DNA from: an uncultured Collinsella sp.
GTDB taxonomy: Bacteria > Actinomycetota > Coriobacteriia > Coriobacteriales > Coriobacteriaceae
Reading direction: 5' to 3'
DNA length: 21,082 nucleotides
Assembly: GCA_902470095.1 (NCBI GenBank)
Contig: CABRFG010000040.1
Location: 1-21,082, forward strand
Part shown: piece after piece, positions 1-7,436 of the stretch
How positions within the stretch are numbered: position 1 is the first letter of the stretch
How the letters are laid out: each line of letters starts with the position of its first letter
The notes under the pieces: model-generated
Told to the model about the DNA's origin: nothing
The model's input: the letters and a program-made list of their open reading frames with translations, nothing else
The model's database searches: none
Position numbers and translations under genes: made by a program

Positions 1-1
1 C

Positions 2-1540
2 GAGCGCTTGGCCGAGGCCACGGCCGCGGGCGAGGCCTACGAGCAGGGCGATGCCGCGCCGGTGGCGCCTTCCACGGATGCCCCCGCGTTCGCGAGCCGT
101 AAGTACACGTTCGAGGCGCAGCGCGAGAGTGCTTCGACCGCATGGCCCAAGGTGCCCTTTACCGAGCAGATGCGCGACGAGGGCTACACCATCCTGTGCC
201 CGCAGATGGCACCGATTCACTTCGACCTGGTCAAAGAGGTGTTCCGCGGTGCCGGCTACAACCTGGAGCTGCTGCCCTCGACCGACCACGACGCCGTCGA
301 GGCCGGCCTGCGCTATGTGAACAACGACATTTGCTATCCGTCGATCCTGGTGACGGGCCAGATCATGGAGGCCATCGAGAGCGGTCGGTACGACCTGTCC
401 AAGACGGCCGTGGTCATCAGCCAGACCGGCGGCGGCTGCCGTGCCACTAACTACATCGCGCTCATCCGCAAGGCGCTGCGCGAGAGCGGCCACCCCGAGA
501 TTCCGGTAATCTCGCTTTCGGCCGTGGCGCTCGGCGAGGACAACCCCGGCTTTAAGATTACGCCGGCGCTGCTTAAGCAGGCCGTGTACGCGGTGCTCTT
601 TGGCGACGTGATGATGCAGATGCTCTACCGCTGCCGTCCGTACGAGGCCACGCCCGGTGCTGCCAACGCGCTCTACGAGGAGTATATGGCGCGCGCCCGC
701 AAGTTGGCGCCCAAGTTCAACCGCCACAACTACACCAAGCTGTGCCGCGAGGCCATCCGCGCGTTCGACACCATGCCGCTCGTGGGCGAGGGCACCAAGC
801 CGCGCGTGGGCGTGGTCGGCGAGATCCTGGTCAAGTTCCACCCTACGGCCAACAACCACGTGGTCGATGTCATCGAGCGTGAGGGCTGCGAGGCCGTAGT
901 ACCGGGCCTGCTCGACTTCTTCCTGTACTCCATGAGCAACGCTGAGCTGCAGAAGGACGAGTTGGGAAGCTCTGCCACTACGCGCGCTGGTATGCAGGCG
1001 CTCATTAAGCTGGTGGACTGGATGCGCACGCCGGTGGAAGAGATGCTCGAAAAGTCCCGCCGCTTTGAGGCGCCCGAGCGCATCGGCACCATGGCCGACA
1101 AGGCCCGCACGGTGCTTTCGGTGTGCAACAACATGGGCGAGGGCTGGCTGCTCACGGCCGAGATGCTCGACCTAATCGACCATGGCGCGCCCAACATCAT
1201 CTGCACGCAGCCCTTCGCGTGCCTGCCCAATCACGTGGTGGGCAAGGCCGTGATCAAGGAGCTGCGTCGTCAGCATCCCGAGAGCAACATCGTTGCGGTG
1301 GACTACGACCCCGGTGCATCCGAGGTCAACCAGCTCAACCGCATTAAGCTTATGATCAGCGTGGCGAAGGAGAACCTGCGTGCCGGCAAGGGCTTTAAGC
1401 TCGAGAAGGTGGCGCCGCTCGCGATGGACGAGGTCACCGGCCAGATGCGTGCCCATGACGGCTGCGTGAGCTGCGGACCGGCCAGCGAGGACGCCGTGGC
1501 GTCGGTCGCCAAGCGTCTGGGACGCGGCATTAAGAAGTAG
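2..1540 (+). CDS. 2-hydroxyacyl-CoA dehydratase activase-related protein, C-terminal part (5' end outside window)
   Basis: The reading frame is already open at the left edge, so this is the 3' part of a larger gene. A TTG at 8 is in frame but is not taken as a start. The visible ~512 residues match from memory the C-terminal half of the ~1400-residue proteins that fuse an ATPase activase of the HgdC/BcrAD type to a DUF2229/HgdB-like region. Cysteines sit in conserved-looking settings: ILCPQMAP, NNDICYPS, QTGGGCRATNY, IICTQPFACLPNH and, near the C terminus, DGCVSCG. They are plausible [4Fe-4S] ligands (inference). Family members activate or resemble radical-type 2-hydroxyacyl-CoA dehydratases of anaerobic amino-acid fermentation, but the substrate here is unknown. 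A strong terminator follows 28 bp after the stop, so the unit ends here. The family call is firm; the physiological role is not. Confidence 0.82.
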   Translation, partial: ERLAEATAAGEAYEQGDAAPVAPSTDAPAFASRKYTFEAQRESASTAWPKVPFTEQMRDEGYTILCPQMAPIHFDLVKEVFRGAGYNLELLPSTDHDAVEAGLRYVNNDICYPSILVTGQIMEAIESGRYDLSKTAVVISQTGGGCRATNYIALIRKALRESGHPEIPVISLSAVALGEDNPGFKITPALLKQAVYAVLFGDVMMQMLYRCRPYEATPGAANALYEEYMARARKLAPKFNRHNYTKLCREAIRAFDTMPLVGEGTKPRVGVVGEILVKFHPTANNHVVDVIEREGCEAVVPGLLDFFLYSMSNAELQKDELGSSATTRAGMQALIKLVDWMRTPVEEMLEKSRRFEAPERIGTMADKARTVLSVCNNMGEGWLLTAEMLDLIDHGAPNIICTQPFACLPNHVVGKAVIKELRRQHPESNIVAVDYDPGASEVNQLNRIKLMISVAKENLRAGKGFKLEKVAPLAMDEVTGQMRAHDGCVSCGPASEDAVASVAKRLGRGIKK

Positions 1541-1567
1541 ACGGTCTGCTATGGGCTGGATATGAGA

Positions 1568-1605
1568 CAAACGGGTGGTGGCCGTACCGGCTATCACCCG
1601 TTTTT
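1568..1605 (+). terminator. Rho-independent terminator after the activase-like gene
   Basis: A 14-bp stem (1569-1582 with 1590-1603, including G-T pairs) encloses a 7-nt loop. It is followed by a T run at 1601-1605. It sits 28 bp after the stop codon. Confidence 0.8.
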
Positions 1606-1956
1606 GCTGGACATATGTTGCGTAAACGCCCCGACTATCACCCTTTGCGAACTTAGATTTCGGAAGTATGCGGCAAAATCTGAATAGGCCGAGCACGCCG
1701 GATATGTCCAAGCTCTGTACCTGCGGTTTTATTGGCGAAAAACTGGGGTGCGCTCGAGAGTTCTAGAATTTGCCGCATACTTCCGAAAACGACGTTTCTG
1801 CGGCACCAAAAATCGCCCTCGGAGCCTTGAAATAATGAACAGGTGTAGCCGTTCGCGGCAAAATACCGTCCGTTTATAGAACCCACCCCCATCGCGCGTC
1901 ATCCTTACGGTTGAATAAATACACATCTATGGAATTACGTAAGAGAGGACCGTTCC
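1606..1956. other. Gene-free intergenic stretch with inverted repeats
   Basis: About 350 bp of lower GC than its neighbours lie between a terminator and the next start codon. No ORF with coding character was found on either strand; the short minus-strand frames lack a ribosome binding site and family resemblance. It holds the 20-bp inverted repeat listed separately. A GCGGCAAAAT motif at about 1855-1864 partly repeats the left arm. A 6-bp dyad (CTTACG at 1904-1909, CGTAAG at 1938-1943) brackets the probable promoter region of the dehydrogenase gene. AAGAGAGG just before the ATG at 1957 is a good ribosome binding site. Confidence 0.6.
1658..1788. repeat. Perfect 20-bp inverted repeat with 91-bp spacer
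   Basis: The left arm TTTCGGAAGTATGCGGCAAA (1658-1677) is exactly the reverse complement of 1769-1788. The next bases inward are partly complementary too, so transcribed RNA could form a long imperfect hairpin. No transposase is nearby. The left arm and its downstream sequence resemble elements near 20525-20867. Confidence 0.85.
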
Positions 1957-2916
1957 ATGAGCTACAAGACCGTTTGTGTTGCCGGTGGCGGCGTGTTGGG
2001 AAGCCAGATTGCCTTTCAGGCTGCCTACTGCGGCTTTGATGTGACGATCTGGCTGCGCAGCGAGGGCAGCATCGGTCGCACTCAGCCCAAGATCGATCAT
2101 GTGCGCGAGGAGTACATCGCGGCAATCGAGGGCATGGCGGATGGCACAGGCGAGTGGTGCGCCGGTATCGCCGATAGCGGCCAGCCCTTCGACAAGGAGG
2201 CGGCACTCGCCGCCGTCGAGCGTGCTTACTCCACGCTCAAGCTGGAGCTCGATCTTGCCAAGGCAGTGGCCGACGCCGATTTGGTCATCGAGTCTATGGC
2301 CGAGGACACCCAGGCAAAGATCGACTTCTACAAAAAGCTCGCCCCGGTTCTCCCGCAAAAGACCGTCGTCGTGACGAACTCCTCTACGCTGCTGCCGAGC
2401 ACCTTTGCCAAGTACACTGGTCGCCCCGAGAAGTACCTGTCGCTGCACTTTGCCAACTCCATCTGGAAGAACAACATGACCGAGGTCATGGCGCAGGACC
2501 AAACCGACAAGTGCTACTTCGACGAGCTCGTCGACTTCGCCAACGACATTCGCATGCTGGCGCTTCCCGTCAACAAGGAAAAGAACGGCTACCTGCTCAA
2601 TTCCATGCTGGTGCCATGGCTGCTTTCGGGCCTCGACCTGTATGTCTCGGGCGTGAGCGATCCCAAGAGCATCGACCTCGCATGGACGCGTGGCACCGGC
2701 GCCCCCAAGGGTCCGTTCCGCGTATTCGACACCGTGGGCATCCAGACGGCGTACAACATCGTCATGCAGTACCAAAAGGTTCCGGGTCTGGTGAGCCCGT
2801 TGCTCAAAAAGATGATGATGCCCTACAACTTTAAGGCCATGGCATCCGTCCTCAAGCAGATGCTCGACGAAGGCAAGCTGGGCGAAAGCTCGGGCGAGGG
2901 CTTCTTCAAGTACTAA
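1957..2916 (+). CDS. 3-hydroxyacyl-CoA dehydrogenase (NAD-binding, HADH family)
   Basis: A 319-residue soluble enzyme that interconverts a 3-hydroxyacyl-CoA and a 3-oxoacyl-CoA with NAD(P). The N-terminal Rossmann fold has the AGGGVLGSQIA dinucleotide loop (residues 9-19). Catalytic positions can be placed by spacing against known HADH enzymes: Ser143 in NSSTL, His164 in SLHFAN, Glu176 in MTEV and Asn215 in YLLNSML. The C terminus GESSGEGFFKY matches the family's usual ending. Length is slightly above the ~280-290 of butyryl-type enzymes, with an insertion around residues 58-80 (GMADGTGEWCAG and following). No crotonase, thiolase or acyl-CoA dehydrogenase lies beside it, so the pathway (butyrate-type fermentation or fatty-acid or amino-acid degradation) cannot be read from context. 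It follows a terminator and appears monocistronic. The start ATG has AAGAGAGG eight bases upstream. Confidence 0.88.
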   Translation: MSYKTVCVAGGGVLGSQIAFQAAYCGFDVTIWLRSEGSIGRTQPKIDHVREEYIAAIEGMADGTGEWCAGIADSGQPFDKEAALAAVERAYSTLKLELDLAKAVADADLVIESMAEDTQAKIDFYKKLAPVLPQKTVVVTNSSTLLPSTFAKYTGRPEKYLSLHFANSIWKNNMTEVMAQDQTDKCYFDELVDFANDIRMLALPVNKEKNGYLLNSMLVPWLLSGLDLYVSGVSDPKSIDLAWTRGTGAPKGPFRVFDTVGIQTAYNIVMQYQKVPGLVSPLLKKMMMPYNFKAMASVLKQMLDEGKLGESSGEGFFKY

Positions 2917-3237
2917 AAAATGATCTCTCGGGGACGGAGGAAAACGGATCATCGCATTCCTGCGTCCCCTGTGCATCTTGCGGCTAACAGCTCCGGCTGC
3001 CTCGAGCCTAAGCTAGCCTTAAGAGGCGTTTGTTAAGCTTCGAGTCATAATTGGACAGAGCTTGGCAAGTGCCCTGGAATATGAAGGAAACGGCAGCGAT
3101 GGAATTCTTCGATGGTGACGACATGGGATCGAGTAGCGAAGACGGCTGCGACGAAACTGCCCCGTTTGTCAAAGTCGACCCCTTTGGCACCGATACCCTG
3201 AGCTGCTATGTGCGCTTTGCAACATCCCGCGCCGGCA
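2917..3237. other. Intergenic stretch between convergent genes: hairpin plus possible small ORF
   Basis: About 320 bp lie between the dehydrogenase stop and the 3' end of the DUF389 gene on the other strand. It contains a GGGGACG-type hairpin (2930-2969) and a weakly supported small acidic ORF (3099-3281). No obvious terminator with a T run serves the minus-strand gene. Confidence 0.5.
2930..2969. terminator. GGGGACG hairpin, possible terminator or repeat element
   Basis: GGGGACGGAGG (2930-2940) pairs with CCTGCGTCCCC (2959-2969) with one mismatch. Pairing may continue inward through the ATCATCG region. There is no clear T run on the plus side, so function as an intrinsic terminator is uncertain. 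GGGGACGG recurs in other intergenic regions of this window. Confidence 0.5.
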
Positions 3238-3281
3238 TCACTCCACGTCAAACTCCACGCGATCGAGTTCGGGCACGTTGA
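3099..3281 (+). CDS. Possible small acidic protein (hypothetical)
   Basis: A 60-codon frame begins MEFFDGDDMGSSSEDG, with GAAGGA ten bases upstream as a possible ribosome binding site. Codons up to about 3237 look genome-typical: third positions are mostly G or C, and Asp, Glu and Gly codons are frequent. After that the frame runs antisense into the last 44 bases of the DUF389 gene, where it becomes arginine- and proline-rich and less convincing. It could be a real small protein, the 5' remnant of a gene that lost its 3' part, or chance. I recognise no family. An alternative in-frame ATG is at 3081. Confidence 0.3.
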   Translation: MEFFDGDDMGSSSEDGCDETAPFVKVDPFGTDTLSCYVRFATSRAGITPRQTPRDRVRAR

Positions 3282-4377
3282 GGTCGATGAGCTTGCGGGC
3301 AACGCGGCGGTCGTGCGCCCCGAGTGCCTCGCTTGTCGTCACGTGAGCGACAACCTCGCGCTCGACAAGGCCCTCCTTGTCGCCTTCGGTAGCCGAAGTC
3401 TCGACGGCGACGGTGTAATCCTTAAAGCCCGGCAGCACCGCGGCAAGTTCGCGCGTAGTTTCGGTGACGCCGTAGCCGTCCTGCACGCCGGCTTGCGCCG
3501 AGCCAATGGACCCCGCGGTCATAACGATGCAGGGGATGGCAAAGATCACCGTACCCACGATGATGCGGCGGCGCACCTTGTGCGACAGCTCATCGACCTC
3601 GGCATTTTCCTCAGCGGTCACAATGCCGTCGCCGTTGAGGTCGCGCTTGAGCGGTACACGTAAAAGAAGCAATACGGCTTCGGCCGCCAGTGCGATAAAG
3701 ACGACGTTGATGCCAAACTCGTAGAGGGCCGAGAGGAACAGCGACCCGCTTGCGATGGCAATGCCGTAACCTGCCGCGCACAGGGGCGGCATGAGTGCGG
3801 TCGCCACGGCTACGCCGGCAATGAGCGTCGAAGGCTCCTGGTCGCGCGAGTTACCCAGCCCGCCCGCAAAGCCGCCCGCGAGCGCGACGGCAAGGTCCCA
3901 TACGGTGGGTGTCGAGTTATCGATGATGGCGGCCGTGGTGGTGCCAAGGGGCGAGAGCTTAAAATACAGCGTGGAAGTGATCAGGCAAAGGACCATCTGC
4001 AGCGCGAGGCCGGCAATTGCCTCGAGGGTAATCTCACGGTCGAGCGTGGCGATGCCGTATGCCATGGCAAGGACCGAGCCCATGAGCGGGCAGATGAGCA
4101 TGGCGCCCACAATGGCGATGTCCGAATCGATATCGAGGCCGACACTCGCGATCAGCATGGCGATAATGAGGATGCACAGGTGCGAGCCGGTTAGGCGCGC
4201 CCCGTTTACAAAGCGCTTACGAATTACGTGATAGGGCGCGCGTCCCTCGCGAATGTTGAATGCGCGCCTCAGGAAGCGGCCGGCGTTCTCCATGACCTCG
4301 CTATAGGCAGGGCGGATGCCGTGGCGCCGGTGATGGCGCTCGCGCAGTCGCTTGAGCTGCTGGTTATCGAGTTTCAT
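3238..4377 (-). CDS. DUF389 family membrane protein with an EF-hand-like loop
   Basis: A 379-residue polytopic membrane protein of the DUF389 (TIGR00341-type hydrophobic domain) family, whose function is not established. The start is ATG at 4377 because GAGGTGA lies five bases upstream. An in-frame ATG 30 bp further up (4407) lacks such a site. A basic cytoplasmic-looking N terminus (~60 residues) precedes hydrophobic segments. These contain the family-like stretches GAMLICPLMGSVLAMAYG and VAVATALMPPLCAAGYG. After the last segment of this block, residues 246-257 read DLNGDGIVTAEE, a textbook EF-hand calcium loop pattern (D-x-N-x-D-G-x-hydrophobic, ending in E). Another hydrophobic segment (RRIIVGTVIFAIPCIVMTAGS) and a C-terminal soluble domain of ~90 residues follow. 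It is convergent with the dehydrogenase and lies downstream of the OPT gene, separated from it by a terminator. Confidence 0.85.
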   Translation of the reverse strand: MKLDNQQLKRLRERHHRRHGIRPAYSEVMENAGRFLRRAFNIREGRAPYHVIRKRFVNGARLTGSHLCILIIAMLIASVGLDIDSDIAIVGAMLICPLMGSVLAMAYGIATLDREITLEAIAGLALQMVLCLITSTLYFKLSPLGTTTAAIIDNSTPTVWDLAVALAGGFAGGLGNSRDQEPSTLIAGVAVATALMPPLCAAGYGIAIASGSLFLSALYEFGINVVFIALAAEAVLLLLRVPLKRDLNGDGIVTAEENAEVDELSHKVRRRIIVGTVIFAIPCIVMTAGSIGSAQAGVQDGYGVTETTRELAAVLPGFKDYTVAVETSATEGDKEGLVEREVVAHVTTSEALGAHDRRVARKLIDLNVPELDRVEFDVE

Positions 4378-4528
4378 GTTCACCTCGCTTCGCCGCGGGC
4401 TATGCATCGCGCCCGCTGCCTCTACTCTACACCGCGGCAGGCGGGGTGGTCATCTTGACGTGAAACTTAGACGAGTAGGTAAAGGGGGCGCGTCAAATGA
4501 GGTTGAAGCCGAGGGTTTCGGCAGATAC

Positions 4529-4566
4529 AAAAAAGCGCGGGGCCGGATGGTCTCCGACCCCGCGCT
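4529..4566 (-). terminator. Rho-independent terminator of the OPT transporter gene
   Basis: Read on the minus strand, a 14-bp GC-rich stem (4553-4566 with 4534-4547, one mismatch) and 5-nt loop are followed by a run of six T (4529-4534). It lies 26 bp after the stop codon of the transporter. Confidence 0.85.
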
Positions 4567-4591
4567 CTGCACGGGTACGTTGTTGTTGGGT

Positions 4592-6295
4592 TTAGCCCAG
4601 CAGACTCAATCCCACGGAGACAAACGCCAGGATAACGCCGACGATGGACTCGCCGCCCAGCAGGCCGCTGGCAACGACCAGGCCCTGCTCCTGGAAGGCG
4701 GCATCCTTGGCAGCCTTCTCCTCGTCCGAAAGGCCTGCCTCGGCGTCGCGGTGTGCGGCCCACTTGTCGTAGGCGAGCTTGACGCAGGAGCCCAAGAAGG
4801 CCGTGAGCGACATGTAGAACGGCAGGTACACGCCCAGACCGATCATCATGGCCGGAATGCCGAGCCAGTACATGACGATGCCGGCGATAAAGCCGCCCGC
4901 AAACCACGGCACGCTCGGGATGCCCGAGACCATGGTGGCGACCACGCTTGCCTGCGCGGCCACAAAGCTCTTGTCGGGGCCGAAGGCGTCCGGACCATAG
5001 GCGGTGACGAGTGCGACCATGACGGCGGCAGCGACCATGGCGCCCACGATGCCGCCAATGGCCTGGCCGACCCACTGTGCACGCGGGTTGGTACCCAGTA
5101 CGGCTCCGGCCTTAAAGTCGTTCATGACGTCGCCCGCAAGGCCGCACGCCACGGCCACGATGCCGGCGATAAAGAACAGCTTGACCTGTGCGAGCTGCGC
5201 GAAGGCTGCCACGATGAGCATGACGATGAGGCCAAAGATCTCCATAGGGTCGATACCCGTCTGGCCGCAGCTCTGCGCACTCATGATGGTGGTGACAAAG
5301 GTGAACAGCGTGACGATGACGGCCGGGACGGGACCGAGGTCGAGCGCGATGGCAACGATCACGGCGATGGCGGCGGTGCCCAGGCCGATGATGCCGGCGT
5401 CGAGCTTAAGCGAGCCCGAGATGAGCGATTGCTCGTCGGTGTCGGTGGAGCTGTCGGCGGCGAGGCCGCGGACGATACCGGCGACCTGCGGCAGGATGTC
5501 CTTAAGGACGACGGCGACGCCAAAGCCCATCATAAGGCCCATACCGAGGGACTTGACGATACCCTGCGCGGTCATAACATCGAACAGGCCGGCAGCGGTG
5601 CCGCCGACGATGATGCCAAAATTGCCCAGCAGCGCGCCAGCAAACCAGAACGCGACGGGGGCGAAGCCCACCAAAAAGCCGATGGACAGCAACATGGGCG
5701 AGTTATAGATGGCAAAGGTCACGCCGGGGATATTGAGCGTGCACAGCATGCTGGGCACCACGCCCAGGGCGTCGCGCAGCACGCTGTAGATGCCTGCGAT
5801 GGCCATGGAGCCAAAGAGCTGCTTGCCGGTCTTGCCGCCGGCCTCGGTCGCGCGTAGGGTCTGAGCTGCGGCGTTGCCGGTGGGGAACTCCAGCGCGGCG
5901 TCCACGATAAAGTGACGGTGGATGAGTGCCGTGGCCAGTAGGCCCAGGATAGTGCCGGCGAGTGCCACGATAAACATGTCAAGCCAGCTGATCTGGTCGG
6001 CATAGCCCAGCATCCAGGCGCCCGGGATGGTAAACGCCAGGCCGCCGGCGACCATGGCGCCCGCAGACATGATGGTGTGGGTGACGTTGGCCTCGTTGAG
6101 GCTGGCGTTGCCCATGAGCTTCAGGAAGAACAGCGAAATGACGGCAGCGAAAATGATCGGCCAGGGGAGGGCGCCCATCTTGAGGGCAGTATAGGCCGAG
6201 CTTGCCGTGATAATCACGCAGCCAAGGACGCCGATGACGACGCCGCGCAGCGTGAGTTGACCGCGCATCGAGGTGCGGTTCGAGGGATTGCTCAT
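4592..6295 (-). CDS. OPT family oligopeptide transporter
   Basis: A 567-residue integral membrane protein of the oligopeptide transporter (OPT, TIGR00733-like) family. These are secondary carriers that move small peptides, or in some branches metal chelates, into the cell. It has well over ten hydrophobic segments. Family-like stretches include the N-terminal QLTLRGVVIGVLGCVIITASSAYTALKMG region, EFPTGNAAAQTLRATE, SAQSCGQTGIDPMEIFG and the C-terminal EQGLVVASGLLGGESIVGV. The start is ATG at 6295 (MSNPSN) because AAAGGAG ends six bases upstream. An in-frame ATG at 6331 is unsupported. It is divergent from coaX and ends in its own terminator, so it is probably monocistronic. The two amidohydrolases elsewhere in the window would fit peptide scavenging, but there is no direct link. 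Substrate is not readable from sequence. Confidence 0.9.
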   Translation of the reverse strand: MSNPSNRTSMRGQLTLRGVVIGVLGCVIITASSAYTALKMGALPWPIIFAAVISLFFLKLMGNASLNEANVTHTIMSAGAMVAGGLAFTIPGAWMLGYADQISWLDMFIVALAGTILGLLATALIHRHFIVDAALEFPTGNAAAQTLRATEAGGKTGKQLFGSMAIAGIYSVLRDALGVVPSMLCTLNIPGVTFAIYNSPMLLSIGFLVGFAPVAFWFAGALLGNFGIIVGGTAAGLFDVMTAQGIVKSLGMGLMMGFGVAVVLKDILPQVAGIVRGLAADSSTDTDEQSLISGSLKLDAGIIGLGTAAIAVIVAIALDLGPVPAVIVTLFTFVTTIMSAQSCGQTGIDPMEIFGLIVMLIVAAFAQLAQVKLFFIAGIVAVACGLAGDVMNDFKAGAVLGTNPRAQWVGQAIGGIVGAMVAAAVMVALVTAYGPDAFGPDKSFVAAQASVVATMVSGIPSVPWFAGGFIAGIVMYWLGIPAMMIGLGVYLPFYMSLTAFLGSCVKLAYDKWAAHRDAEAGLSDEEKAAKDAAFQEQGLVVASGLLGGESIVGVILAFVSVGLSLLG

Positions 6296-6319
6296 ATAGA
6301 ACTCCTTTGCGTATATCCG

Positions 6320-6358
6320 CTTCCCCCGCAAGCGCCGCTACGGATACGGCGCGGGAAG
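6320..6358. promoter_or_regulatory. Two-part hairpin upstream of the OPT gene
   Basis: Outer arms CTTCCC (6320-6325) and GGGAAG (6353-6358) and inner arms GCGCCG (6332-6337) and CGGCGC (6347-6352) nest in one structure. A six-base bulge lies on one side and the loop has nine bases. It lies 25-63 bp upstream of the transporter start, so it could fall in the 5' leader and affect expression (inference). No T run follows on the minus strand. Confidence 0.4.
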
Positions 6359-6379
6359 TCGGGTTACCAAGGGCCGACG

Positions 6380-6391
6380 CGTGAGCTCACG
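6380..6391. promoter_or_regulatory. 12-bp perfect palindrome in the OPT/coaX divergent region
   Basis: CGTGAGCTCACG reads the same on both strands. It sits between the two divergent genes, about 85 bp upstream of the OPT start codon, so it is a possible operator. It could also be chance in GC-rich DNA. Confidence 0.25.
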
Positions 6392-6421
6392 TACGACCGC
6401 GCATCAGTATAGCCGCAAGGT

Positions 6422-6450
6422 AGTCAATTTGGGACGGGGCTTTTTAGCTG
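6422..6450 (+). repeat. 29-bp inverted repeat, left copy
   Basis: This segment contains GGGACGGGGCTTTTTAGCTG. Its reverse complement occurs at 7997-8025 with a single mismatch over 29 bases. It sits just upstream of the likely coaX promoter. Confidence 0.85.
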
Positions 6451-6464
6451 GTTTGGGTAGGCGA

Positions 6465-6470
6465 TATACT
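6465..6470 (+). promoter_or_regulatory. Probable -10 element for coaX
   Basis: TATACT lies 28 bp before the coaX start codon. The -35 position falls inside the 29-bp repeat (TTTTAG at 17-bp spacing) and is a poor match, so the promoter is tentative. Confidence 0.4.
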
Positions 6471-6497
6471 GCTGGGCAGACGAAAGGAGCGCCGACG

Positions 6498-7349
6498 ATG
6501 CTTAATGGGTGCGCATATATATTGACGGTCGATGTGGGCAACACATTCATTCGCTTTGGCCTGTTTGCCGAGGATTCGGCCGCGGCGCAGGAATGCCCGC
6601 TTGCGACGTGCGAGATCACGACGCCGTCGAGCATCACGGCCGACGAGGCGCGCATGAGGCTCGTGCAGGTCATGGGCGCGCTGGCAATCGATGCGGGCAT
6701 GCCGGGTGTACTCGTTCCCGCGGCGGCCGTGCTGAGTTGTGTGGTGCCGGCGCTCGAGCGCCCGTGGAAGGCGGCGCTTTCCCGCACCTGCACGGGGCGC
6801 GTGCTCACCGTGGGGCCGGGACTTAAGACCGGCATGCCCGTGCACTACGACGATCCGGCCGAGATCGGCCCCGACCGCATCGCCGACGCCGTGGCTGCCC
6901 GCGCCGTCTACGGCTCGCCGTGCATCGTGATCGACCTGGGCACTACGACCAATATCGAGGTCATCGATGCGCGCGGAACCTTTGTCGGCGGCGTCATCGC
7001 GCCGGGTCTGGCACTTGGCGCCCGCTCGCTTTCGGCCGCTGCGGCGCGCCTGCCGCAGGTCGAGCCCTCGGCACCCACACATGTGATCGGTCGCAACACG
7101 CGCGAGGCCATGCGCTCGGGCGTGGTCTTGGGCGAGGTGGCCCGTATCGACGGCATGCTCGACATGGTGCTTGCCGAGATGCGCTCGACCAAGGAGGCGG
7201 GGGAGGGTATCGTGCCCATCGTCATTACCGGCGACGATGCCGAGGCGCTCGCTGCGTTGGTCGGCCACAGCCTGACGGTAGACGACGCACTGACGCTGCG
7301 GGGTCTCGCCGAGCTGTACCGCATCAACCAAAAGCCTCGTCGCGCATAA
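6498..7349 (+). CDS. coaX: Type III pantothenate kinase
   Basis: A 283-residue cytoplasmic enzyme that phosphorylates pantothenate, the first committed step of coenzyme A synthesis. The ASKHA-fold phosphate-binding loops are visible: DVGNTFIRFG (residues 12-21) and DLGTTTNIEV (146-155). Also present are GPDRIADAVAA (124-134), whose Asp is the usual catalytic base, and GGVIAPGLALGARSL (164-178). The family often has Asn where this protein has Asp129 in RIADAV, a mild deviation. The start is ATG at 6498, eight bases after AAAGGAG; the open frame extends 39 codons further upstream without a better site. Length is a little above the usual ~255. Type III kinases need a monovalent cation and are not feedback-inhibited by CoA (family knowledge). 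The gene is followed by a dCMP deaminase with its own -10 sequence. Confidence 0.93.
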   Translation: MLNGCAYILTVDVGNTFIRFGLFAEDSAAAQECPLATCEITTPSSITADEARMRLVQVMGALAIDAGMPGVLVPAAAVLSCVVPALERPWKAALSRTCTGRVLTVGPGLKTGMPVHYDDPAEIGPDRIADAVAARAVYGSPCIVIDLGTTTNIEVIDARGTFVGGVIAPGLALGARSLSAAAARLPQVEPSAPTHVIGRNTREAMRSGVVLGEVARIDGMLDMVLAEMRSTKEAGEGIVPIVITGDDAEALAALVGHSLTVDDALTLRGLAELYRINQKPRRA

Positions 7350-7396
7350 AGCCGAGGACGTCGGCGGGAGAGGAAACAACCCCACCTTTCACCTGC

Positions 7397-7402
7397 TACA
7401 AT
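7397..7402 (+). promoter_or_regulatory. Probable -10 element for the dCMP deaminase gene
   Basis: TACAAT is one base from consensus and lies 34 bp before the chosen ATG at 7437. It overlaps the upstream in-frame ATG at 7401, which argues against that earlier start. No good -35 is visible. Confidence 0.45.
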
Positions 7403-7436
7403 GGGTCAAACTATTGCGATTTCGGAGGTGTCTGCC

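Noticed and set aside
1927..2976. A 349-residue minus-strand frame opposite the 3-hydroxyacyl-CoA dehydrogenase
   Set aside because: It is the mirror of a gene with complete catalytic motifs and has no recognisable domain.
4352..5857. A 501-residue plus-strand frame opposite the OPT gene
   Set aside because: It is rich in Asp, His and Gly in a pattern typical of the shadow of a GC-rich membrane-protein gene. There is no domain and no start signal.
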